Source: Cytophagaceae bacterium (GTDB lineage Bacteria; Bacteroidota; Bacteroidia; Cytophagales; Spirosomataceae). From it: a stretch of DNA of 5,243 nt. Location: contig CANHCG010000154.1 of NCBI GenBank assembly GCA_947459055.1, positions 1 to 5,243 on the forward strand. The letters run 5' to 3'. Shown here one piece after another: positions 1 to 5,243 of the stretch (position 1 is its first letter; each line of letters opens with the position of its first letter). The position numbers and the translations under genes are program-made. The notes below the pieces were generated by a model. The model was not told the origin of the DNA and ran no database searches. It saw nothing but the letters and a program-made list of their open reading frames with translations.

Positions 1-4
1 ATCC

Positions 5-1363
5 ATGAATTCTCGAAGGGAGTTTATGATTAAGGCGGCAACAGCCGCAATGGCAGGCCCCCTGTTATTTACGAATGAAGCGAGTGCTAATATTCCTGCA
101 GGCACTAAATTAAGACATGCTGCTATTGGCGTAGGAGGAATGGGCTGGGGCGATTTGCAACAATTCAAAAAACATGCTTCCGTCGAGATTGTCGCAATTT
201 GTGATGTCGATGAAAAAAACCTAAAACGGGCTGCCGACCTATGTCCAGGGGCTCGTACTTATACGGATTACCGTGAATTATTAAAAGCGGAACAGGACAA
301 TATCGATTCGGTCAATGTCACCGTGCCGGATCATAATCACTTTGCGATAGCGGTCCAGGCCATTCGAAATAAAAAACATGTCTATTGCCAAAAACCTATG
401 TGTCATGACGTGGCTGAAGTACGCGCCTTAACCAAAGAGGCGGTGAAGGCAGGAGTTACGACCCAATTGGGCACCCAAGTCGCTTCGACCATGGGTGATC
501 GGACGGGGGTACAATTAATTAAGCAAGGAATTATCGGAAAAGTAAAACATGCTTATTTATGTTCCAATCGCCCAGGAGCGGTAGCTAAATACCGTTTGGT
601 GGGGCCTAGACCCGCTGAAGGGCAACCAGTTCCTACCCATTTGCATTGGGATCAGTGGATCGGCACAGCACCGGTGAGGCCTTATGCACCTGAGATTTAC
701 CATCCGGCTATCTGGAGAACTTGGCAGGATTTTGGTACGGGCTGGTCAGGCGATATCGGTTGTCATATTTTTGATGCCGTATGGAAAGGCTTAGGGATGA
801 AGGCACCTCTTTCGGTGATTGCCGAAGTGCAAAAGTCCTGGCAGAATTCACCGGAGCGACGTGCGGATACATGGCCACAGGGAAATCACATTACGTGGCA
901 ATTTCCAGGAAATGAATTGACCGAAAAAGATACGTTCCAATTAGAGTGGTTTGACGGCGAATTTTATCCTCCAAAGGAAATTATGGATTTATATAAGGAT
1001 GGGGAGTATCCGGCGGAATCATCGATGTTGATCGGCACCGAGGGCGCCTTATTAATTCCACATCAAAAAATGCCGGTCTACATTCCATTCGGCAAGCCCA
1101 AAGAAGTCAAACTACCGACTTTAGCTGAACGCAATCATTACCATCATTTTGTAGATGCGTGTTTGGGTGGCGAGAAAACGGAGTCGCATTTTGCTCAATC
1201 GGGTCCTATGACAGAGGCGGTATTATTAGGAACGATTGCCATCAGAATTCCGGATCAATTATTAACCTGGGATTCGGCAAAAATGAAATTCCCGAATTAT
1301 CCAGCAGCTGAAAAATTACTTAAGCGAACCTACCGAAAAGGTTGGGAAGTGAAAGGCTTTTAA
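5..1363 (+). CDS. Tat-exported Gfo/Idh/MocA-family oxidoreductase
   Basis: Complete 452-residue protein, probably an NAD(P)-dependent dehydrogenase acting on a sugar, inositol or glycoside in the periplasm. The N-terminus has a twin-arginine motif (SRREFM, residues 3-8), a short hydrophobic stretch and a likely cleavage site after ASA near residue 28. This supports the ATG at base 5 over the ATG at base 26, which would remove the arginine pair. A Rossmann fold follows: the glycine-rich turn GVGGMG is at 42-47 and an acidic end-of-strand motif CDVD at 66-69. The family's EKP motif appears as CQKP (128-131), keeping Lys130. The second domain carries GDIGCHIFD (249-257), with His254 as a likely active-site residue, and a beta-rich C-terminal part like the bacterial Gfo/Idh/MocA C-terminal domain. 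The length is normal for Tat-type members and no frame damage is visible. Only four bases lie upstream, so its promoter and operon partners are outside the window. The substrate is unknown. GH109-type NAD-dependent glycosidases are a distant alternative, but I see none of their typical motifs. Confidence 0.93.
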   Translation: MNSRREFMIKAATAAMAGPLLFTNEASANIPAGTKLRHAAIGVGGMGWGDLQQFKKHASVEIVAICDVDEKNLKRAADLCPGARTYTDYRELLKAEQDNIDSVNVTVPDHNHFAIAVQAIRNKKHVYCQKPMCHDVAEVRALTKEAVKAGVTTQLGTQVASTMGDRTGVQLIKQGIIGKVKHAYLCSNRPGAVAKYRLVGPRPAEGQPVPTHLHWDQWIGTAPVRPYAPEIYHPAIWRTWQDFGTGWSGDIGCHIFDAVWKGLGMKAPLSVIAEVQKSWQNSPERRADTWPQGNHITWQFPGNELTEKDTFQLEWFDGEFYPPKEIMDLYKDGEYPAESSMLIGTEGALLIPHQKMPVYIPFGKPKEVKLPTLAERNHYHHFVDACLGGEKTESHFAQSGPMTEAVLLGTIAIRIPDQLLTWDSAKMKFPNYPAAEKLLKRTYRKGWEVKGF

Positions 1364-1432
1364 ATGAAAGGAAACATCTGATTGAGCTCAACCAACTTAT
1401 TCCAGTTGACATTGTGCTTAAAGATGCCTTTG

Positions 1433-1468
1433 AAACGTCGGGGAAATTTCCCGACGTTTTTATTTTTT
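1433..1468 (+). terminator. Rho-independent terminator between convergent genes
   Basis: A perfect 10-bp stem, AAACGTCGGG (1433-1442) pairing with CCCGACGTTT (1450-1459), closes a 7-base loop GAAATTT and runs straight into a T-tract interrupted by one A (1457-1468). This is a textbook intrinsic terminator for the plus-strand dehydrogenase gene that ends 70 bases earlier. The minus-strand gene ends at 1460, so its TAA stop codon lies inside the T-tract, directly next to the stem. The same hairpin could also end transcription from the other side, but read on the minus strand only the arm's own TTT follows it, so termination there would be weaker. Confidence 0.9.
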
Positions 1469-3379
1469 AGGTACCCACAAAATCGCATCTGCCGGTACTA
1501 ATCCATTTGCGCCCTTGGCCGAAAGAATGGCCTCTGCCCTATTTTTCGTTTTAAAATCAAAATCCCCGATAGAAATCCATTCTCCCTTTAAGGTACTTTT
1601 GGCACCATCTAATTTGATTTGAATGGTTGAATTTTTGGAACCTTGCTTGATTTCCCAATTGAACACTGTGCTGTTTTGCTCTAAATTTGGCAAATAAAAA
1701 TAAAGCGTATAGCTCCCCAGTAAATCAGTTGGGGATTTAAAGGACACCTTGGTATTTGCATCGGTGGTCGGGCTTGTTAATAACAAGGACGAGCCATAAC
1801 ATCCTTTCTTATTTAGCTCTTTTGACCAATTTCCCGTCTTAACAACCTGGGAAATTTGGGCATCATCCACCAAAATTTCTGGCTTACTTCCGTCCAAAAG
1901 GGGATTTGAGGTTAAGGTTTGTTGGATATCCCGAACATTCACCTCTTGAATCGCCACCTGTGAATTGATGGCCGAAACTGCCGCGACACCGGCCGTTTGA
2001 CCTAAAACCATAAAAACGGGTTCCATCCGAATCGAGCCATAGGCAATATGGCTAGCAGATAAACAAACGGGAACTGTCAAATTTGTACATTCCGTACGCT
2101 TAGGCACCAAGGCCCCATAACCAATCGGATATGGCCCAAATCCACCGACTTGCACATCCCCTTCATTTTTGACCATGTCCACGCCATTGATATTGACAAC
2201 CACCCGCTGGCAATTATGGGAATCCATCGTATAGGCCGCCATACCGATTGGATTTTTCGCTAAAACTCTTCCCTCGCAATGTGCCTGGGTCATCACTTCT
2301 TCGCCGATCATCCGACGCGCCTCACGCACGTACATTTGGGGAGACCAATTACCGGTACTTTTAAATTCGTCTTTGGGATAGCCATAGGTAAGCATTTCCT
2401 TGCGTAAATGCAGCGGTACCCTAGGATCATGCCCTAAAAAATAGAGAAAAGACTGGTTGTAAATTTTATGCTTTAAAAAGATCTCTTTTCGCTTTTCAGG
2501 GGATGCCTCTGCGAAATCATCGCTTTCTCCGATCATATCTGTGGAAAAAGGTCCTGAATTATTGATGTCCGTTTTGCGGTGTGGCATAGACTGTAAATGC
2601 ATTAATAACCAATTCAGTTCATGCGGCTTTTTCACTTCGATGTAACGAAGCAAAAGCTCGAACTGCGTTGAATCATAGCCCACAGGCCGCGTAATTGGGA
2701 TTTGATTTTCAACACTATCCGTCAAACAAATACGAAAATTATAGGCTTGCGTGTGGGTATCCCCAGCGCCTTTTGTGGCTAAAGGCTGAGGACTAATTCC
2801 CCAAAGTAGACCACTCGCTGCTTTACCTTTAATTTGATAAGGATCTACTAAATCAGGAAATTGATGTTTATCGAGTAGCTGCACCCCGTTCCAGGTCTCG
2901 CCATAGGTTTGATTCGATTCCCGACCCACGGTATAGCTCACCCCTGCCATCGCCATTAAATCCCCTTCATAGGTACAGTCGATGAATTGCTTTCCGCGAA
3001 TGATCTTTAGGCCTGTGGGGGTCTGAATTTCTATTTGTTGAATCCTGGTTCCTTTTTTGATTACTTTTTTTAATACCGATTGGTACCAAATCTTCAAATT
3101 GGCCGCTTTGACATAGTCTTCGAACACGGAACGAGCGACGCTTGGCTCAAAGGTCCATTTTTCAAATGCCCCATATCGTCCCCCGATGCGACGGTAATAA
3201 TCGCGCGCCAAACCAGTCACTGCAAATTTATTTCCGATATCCGTAAAACCTAAGCCCCCCGAAGTGAGCCCGCCGAGGTGCGAGGAAGCTTCGATCACTA
3301 AGGTCGATTTGCCCATTTTTTTAGCGGAATATCCTGCGATGACGCCGGCCGACGTAGCTCCATAAATGACCACGTCGTA
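1460..3379 (-). other. FAD-dependent oxidoreductase with C-terminal golvesin-like domain (residues 584-1222)
   Basis: This is a second, unrelated flavoenzyme of the FAD_oxidored type, often misnamed 'xanthan lyase'. The dinucleotide-binding turn is VVIYGATSAGV (586-596), the acidic residue ending the second strand is in LVIEAS (610-615), and HLGGLTSGG (617-625) is the usual flavin-proximal motif. FIDCTYEGDLMAMAGV (715-730) with a following VGRES (734-738) is highly characteristic of this family. The closing FAD-binding helix is EPVFMVLGQTAGVAA (1036-1050). Residues about 1085-1222 form a beta-sandwich resembling golvesin/Xly carbohydrate-binding-like domains: VVKTGNW, then GCYGSSLLL, a YTLYFYLP strand, GEWISIGDFDF, and a final ADAILWVPKK strand. 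With the preceding signal peptide, this predicts a periplasmic or exported enzyme acting on a glycan-related compound. The reaction and substrate are not established from sequence. The golvesin-like call comes from strand pattern and terminal motifs and is less certain than the FAD domain. Confidence 0.82.
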
Positions 3380-5128
3380 GTCGATGATGGGTGCTGTTTG
3401 TGCCAACATGGACGAAAACGAAGCAAAGAAAATTAGAAGTCCCAGCAAGCCTTTTTTGCTTTCTGAAATTGCATGTTTCACGGCGCGAGCTGTTAAGGCC
3501 ATGAAGGTTAAGGAAGGATTTTGGTTGCCTACGCTCGTCATACAAGCGCCATCGGTGACAAAAACATTTTTACAAGCGTGCATTTGATTGTATTTATTTA
3601 ACATGGACGTGTTAGGATCCTTGCCCATTCGGACACCACCCATTTCATGAATATCTAGGCCTGGGTTTTGATGGGTATCCCAAGTGGCAATATTTTTTCC
3701 ACCGGAAATCTCCAAAATCTCACGGGCTTGCTTGTGAAAATCAGTAAACATTTTCACATCATTATCCGTATAACCGATCGAGGTGACTAATTGAGGAATG
3801 CCCCAGGCGTCTTTTTTGAGCGGGTCTAATTTGACATGATTATCATAAATCGGAATGGTCTCCCCTTGCATCATCATGTAGATATGCCAAGGACCCGGTT
3901 TCGTCATTTTTTCTTTATAATCTTCTCCAAAACTTAAGGTGCTTTGCTCCCGATTCCAACTGCCTCTAGCGGCTGAAAAGGCAATCATGTAGCCACCTAA
4001 GAAATCAGCGTCTCGTTGATGTAAATTCTTAAAACTCGGCATAAATGCCGAAGTGGGTCTTCTTCCTGAATAGTACGAATCTTCAAAACCTTCAAAATCG
4101 GCTGCCGCATTTCCGCGGTAATTGTGAAAGGCGATGTAATGGCCTAAAACACCTGAATCGTTGCCCAGGCCATTGGGGAATCGTTGGGATGTAGAATTCA
4201 ATAAAATCAAATTCGTATTTAAGGTTGCGGCATTGACAAAAATGATTTTGGCGAAATACTCCTGGACTTCGTTAGTTTGAGTATCGATCACGCGAACCCC
4301 GACTGCTTTTTGTTTTTTATCATCGTAAATGATGGATTGAACGGTAGAAAAGGGGTTCAAGGTCAAATTGCCGGTTTTAGTCGCCCAAGGCAGCGTGGAG
4401 GAATTTGAACTAAAATAGGCGCCGTAGGGACAGCCGCGGTAACATAAATGGCGTGCTTGGCATTGTCCTCTACCCTGTTCGCTATGCTGAGATTCGGGGG
4501 CGGTGAGATGCGCGCATCGACCGATGATGACGTGGCGGTTTCCTTGGTAATAATCCTTCACGCGGGATTGCACATGTTTTTCTACGCAATTGAGTTCCCA
4601 GGCTTTTAAAAAATGGCCGTCGGGCAAACTAGAAATTCCGTCTTTATTTCCGCTGATGCCGACAAATTTCTCGACGTGCGTGTAAAAAGGAGCAAGTTCT
4701 TGGTATGAAATGGGCCATTCGACGGCATATCCGTCGCGTTTGGGGGCGTCAAATTCATGTTGGCTCCAGCGCTGGGTTTGCCTGGCCCAAATCAGGGATT
4801 TCCCACCAACTTGATATCCGCGAATCCAATCGAAGGGTTTTTCTTGTACATAGGGATGTTGGTCATCTTTAACGAAAAAATGTTCCGTAGCGGCGTCATA
4901 GGCATAACATTTACTGACGATTGGATTAGCTTCTCGCTTGGGAATTTTCATTCCATGGGTAAATTCCCAGGGATCTTTCATGGCCGTAGGATAATCCTCC
5001 ACATGTTTCACATCGCGGCCTCGTTCGAGCACTAGGGTTTTTAAACCTGCTTCACAGAGTTCTTTGGCAGCCCAGCCACCAGAAATCCCTGAACCGATAA
5101 CAATGGCATCAAAATTATTTTTTAGCAC
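1460..5128 (-). CDS. Fused GMC oxidoreductase - secreted FAD-dependent oxidoreductase (1222 aa)
   Basis: One open frame encodes two flavoenzymes that are normally separate proteins of about 560 and 640 residues. Residues 1-559 form a GMC oxidoreductase and 584-1222 a 'xanthan lyase-like' FAD-dependent oxidoreductase with a C-terminal golvesin-like domain. Between them is a signal-peptide-like segment (558-576), not a linker. The start is GTG at 5128: it gives the expected short lead-in to the dinucleotide-binding strand (DAIVIGSGISGG, from residue 7), and an in-frame TAA lies only 9 bases upstream, so no longer form is possible. No clear Shine-Dalgarno sequence precedes it, which is common in Bacteroidota. 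The last codon is followed by TAA at 1462-1460, inside the terminator T-tract. I see no frameshift or stop within either half and every expected motif is present, so if the fusion is real both halves could be active. The alternatives are two cistrons joined by a sequencing or assembly error, or a second translation start near 3502-3474. The coding call is sure; whether the product is a single protein is not. Confidence 0.85.
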   Translation of the reverse strand: MLKNNFDAIVIGSGISGGWAAKELCEAGLKTLVLERGRDVKHVEDYPTAMKDPWEFTHGMKIPKREANPIVSKCYAYDAATEHFFVKDDQHPYVQEKPFDWIRGYQVGGKSLIWARQTQRWSQHEFDAPKRDGYAVEWPISYQELAPFYTHVEKFVGISGNKDGISSLPDGHFLKAWELNCVEKHVQSRVKDYYQGNRHVIIGRCAHLTAPESQHSEQGRGQCQARHLCYRGCPYGAYFSSNSSTLPWATKTGNLTLNPFSTVQSIIYDDKKQKAVGVRVIDTQTNEVQEYFAKIIFVNAATLNTNLILLNSTSQRFPNGLGNDSGVLGHYIAFHNYRGNAAADFEGFEDSYYSGRRPTSAFMPSFKNLHQRDADFLGGYMIAFSAARGSWNREQSTLSFGEDYKEKMTKPGPWHIYMMMQGETIPIYDNHVKLDPLKKDAWGIPQLVTSIGYTDNDVKMFTDFHKQAREILEISGGKNIATWDTHQNPGLDIHEMGGVRMGKDPNTSMLNKYNQMHACKNVFVTDGACMTSVGNQNPSLTFMALTARAVKHAISESKKGLLGLLIFFASFSSMLAQTAPIIDYDVVIYGATSAGVIAGYSAKKMGKSTLVIEASSHLGGLTSGGLGFTDIGNKFAVTGLARDYYRRIGGRYGAFEKWTFEPSVARSVFEDYVKAANLKIWYQSVLKKVIKKGTRIQQIEIQTPTGLKIIRGKQFIDCTYEGDLMAMAGVSYTVGRESNQTYGETWNGVQLLDKHQFPDLVDPYQIKGKAASGLLWGISPQPLATKGAGDTHTQAYNFRICLTDSVENQIPITRPVGYDSTQFELLLRYIEVKKPHELNWLLMHLQSMPHRKTDINNSGPFSTDMIGESDDFAEASPEKRKEIFLKHKIYNQSFLYFLGHDPRVPLHLRKEMLTYGYPKDEFKSTGNWSPQMYVREARRMIGEEVMTQAHCEGRVLAKNPIGMAAYTMDSHNCQRVVVNINGVDMVKNEGDVQVGGFGPYPIGYGALVPKRTECTNLTVPVCLSASHIAYGSIRMEPVFMVLGQTAGVAAVSAINSQVAIQEVNVRDIQQTLTSNPLLDGSKPEILVDDAQISQVVKTGNWSKELNKKGCYGSSLLLTSPTTDANTKVSFKSPTDLLGSYTLYFYLPNLEQNSTVFNWEIKQGSKNSTIQIKLDGAKSTLKGEWISIGDFDFKTKNRAEAILSAKGANGLVPADAILWVPKK
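3401..3457 (-). other. Buried Sec signal-peptide-like segment at the fusion junction
   Basis: Residues 558-576 of the fused frame read as a standard signal peptide. There is a basic n-region (KKG, 558-560), a hydrophobic core LLGLLIFFASFSSMLA (561-576) and a likely signal peptidase I cut between Ala576 and Gln577. In free-standing relatives of the downstream enzyme this segment sits at the extreme N-terminus. No cysteine follows, so it is not a lipoprotein signal. Here it starts immediately after the normal end of the GMC domain, with no linker. If it is not cleaved, it would act as a signal anchor with the GMC half in the cytoplasm and the second flavoenzyme in the periplasm, because the two lysines lie on the GMC side. 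Confidence 0.75.
3451..3457 (-). other. A AAA AAG slippery heptamer, out of phase with the main frame
   Basis: On the minus strand the fusion junction lies on AAAAAAG. Read in the frame of an ATG at 3474-3472, codons are ATG CAA TTT CAG AAA GCA AAA AAG, which puts A AAA AAG in exactly the phase of a dnaX-type minus-one frameshift site. Without slippage that frame stops at the TAA at 3435-3433 (13 codons). With a minus-one shift it continues into the second flavoenzyme as MQFQKAKKGLLGLLIFF, a very good signal-peptide start. The motif is seen directly; any function is inference. A short AGCAA/TTGCT stem (3460-3456 with 3448-3444) surrounds it, but no strong downstream stimulatory structure is obvious. 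Confidence 0.3.
3452..5128 (-). other. GMC oxidoreductase module (residues 1-559)
   Basis: This half oxidises an alcohol or sugar hydroxyl using FAD; relatives in Bacteroidota are generally annotated as GMC-family or glucose-methanol-choline oxidoreductases. The FAD ADP-binding turn is GSGISGG (12-18), followed by the ribose-binding acidic residue in LVLERGR (Glu35). GGKSLIWA (108-115) matches the GMC flavin-contacting signature. HLCYRGCPYGAYFSS (227-241) is the Cys/Gly-rich insert typical of the gluconate-dehydrogenase-like branch. The C-terminal GMC domain has HEMGGVRMG (494-502) and GNQNPSLT (534-541), giving the catalytic His494/Asn537 pair by analogy with pyranose 2-oxidase-type enzymes. 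ALTARAVKHAISESKKG is what the natural C-terminus of this family looks like, so the domain is full length. There is no N-terminal signal peptide. Relatives often travel with a small Tat-exported subunit (gluconate 2-dehydrogenase subunit 3 type); none is visible in this window, so it may lie upstream, beyond base 5243, or be absent. The substrate is unknown. Confidence 0.9.
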
Positions 5129-5144
5129 CCTAAATTATTTTGTT

Positions 5145-5176
5145 CAAATAACTGCGTTTTTCTTTAAAAAATCAAA
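5145..5176 (-). promoter_or_regulatory. Weak candidate Bacteroidota-type promoter for the fused gene
   Basis: On the minus strand, TTTG (5176-5173) is followed after 20 bases by GTTATTTG (5152-5145). The Bacteroidota consensus is TTTG, about 19-21 bases, then TAnnTTTG, so the spacing and both TTTG cores fit but the leading TA does not. Transcription would start close to the GTG at 5128, leaving a very short leader. No other promoter candidate between 5129 and 5243 fits better. A promoter farther upstream, outside the window, is quite possible if this gene belongs to an operon. Confidence 0.25.
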
Positions 5177-5188
5177 CCTAGGGTTTGA
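5172..5188. repeat. Perfect inverted repeat, candidate operator upstream of the fused gene
   Basis: TCAAACC-TAG-GGTTTGA is a perfect dyad with 7-bp arms and a 3-base centre, 44 bases upstream of the GTG start of the minus-strand gene. It covers the candidate -33 TTTG element of that gene's promoter. This is the geometry expected of a binding site for a dimeric regulator of sugar metabolism. It is too short and lacks a T-tract, so it does not look like a terminator. The binding protein is unknown, and a chance palindrome cannot be excluded. Confidence 0.4.
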
Positions 5189-5243
5189 GTAGAGGAATTT
5201 TTAAAAGAATGAGATCGGAGTAACACATGAAAAGATAAAAAAA

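Noticed and set aside
1364..1432. Possible small gene or leader after the dehydrogenase (ATG overlapping TAA at 1361-1366)
   Set aside because: The frame is only five codons before TGA and there is no other open frame of note in the spacer.
3433..3457. A single missing or extra A at the junction as a complete explanation for the fusion
   Set aside because: Five (or eight) As would end the GMC frame properly at the TAA at 3435-3433, and seven As would give the second enzyme a good ATG start, but no one-base change does both. A simple homopolymer error is therefore possible but does not restore two tidy genes.
3321..3545. Open frame of 74 codons on the minus strand overlapping the fusion junction
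   Set aside because: It is a shadow of the fused gene in another frame. Its product is rich in Arg, His and Cys with no recognisable domain. It would become a GMC tail only if the A6 run were A7, giving an implausible extra tail of about 45 residues.
3384..3587. Open frame of 67 codons on the plus strand
   Set aside because: It lies antisense to a well-supported coding region, has no promoter or ribosome-binding context and no recognisable protein features.
4757..5035. Open frame of 92 codons on the plus strand
   Set aside because: It is antisense to the conserved FAD-binding N-terminus of the GMC module, and its composition reflects that strand. No family resemblance is seen.
1..5243. CRISPR array, tRNA/rRNA, insertion sequence or phage attachment site
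   Set aside because: No regularly spaced repeats, cloverleaf-like segments, transposase motifs or terminal repeats were seen. Nearly the whole window is accounted for by metabolic coding sequence.

Overview
This window looks like a chromosomal fragment from a member of the Bacteroidota (Cytophagales-like at a guess). The reasons are the protein families present, moderate base composition with A/T-rich gene spacers, start codons without clear Shine-Dalgarno sequences, and signal peptides ending in the LAQ style common in that phylum. The assignment rests on recognition of families, not on a search.

Layout: (1) 5-1363, plus strand: a complete Tat-exported Gfo/Idh/MocA-family NAD(P)-dependent oxidoreductase. 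(2) 1364-1459: a short convergent spacer with a strong hairpin and T-tract terminator (1433-1468). (3) 1460-5128, minus strand: one uninterrupted 1222-codon reading frame that is clearly two enzymes end to end. Residues 1-559 are a full-length GMC flavoprotein oxidoreductase with no signal peptide. Residues ~560-576 are a classic Sec signal peptide buried in the middle. Residues ~584-1222 are a full-length secreted FAD-dependent oxidoreductase of the type often labelled 'xanthan lyase-like', with a C-terminal golvesin/Xly-like beta-sandwich domain. (4) 5129-5243: an upstream region with a perfect 7-bp-arm inverted repeat and a weak Bacteroidota-type promoter candidate.

The three redox modules (a Rossmann-fold sugar-type dehydrogenase, a GMC alcohol/sugar oxidoreductase and a secreted flavoenzyme with a probable glycan-binding domain) resemble gene neighbourhoods for oxidative processing of sugars or glycosides outside the cytoplasm. 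The substrate cannot be read from the sequence, and the two transcription units converge, so co-regulation is only inferred.

The most notable point is the GMC / FAD-oxidoreductase junction around 3400-3505. It is exactly in frame, has no linker, lies on an A6 tract (minus strand), and keeps the complete ends of both families. It may be a genuine recent fusion (for example a deletion between AAAAAAGG-type micro-repeats), a two-product gene with internal initiation or frameshifting, a polyprotein cut by signal peptidase, or an assembly artefact. All of these can be tested.
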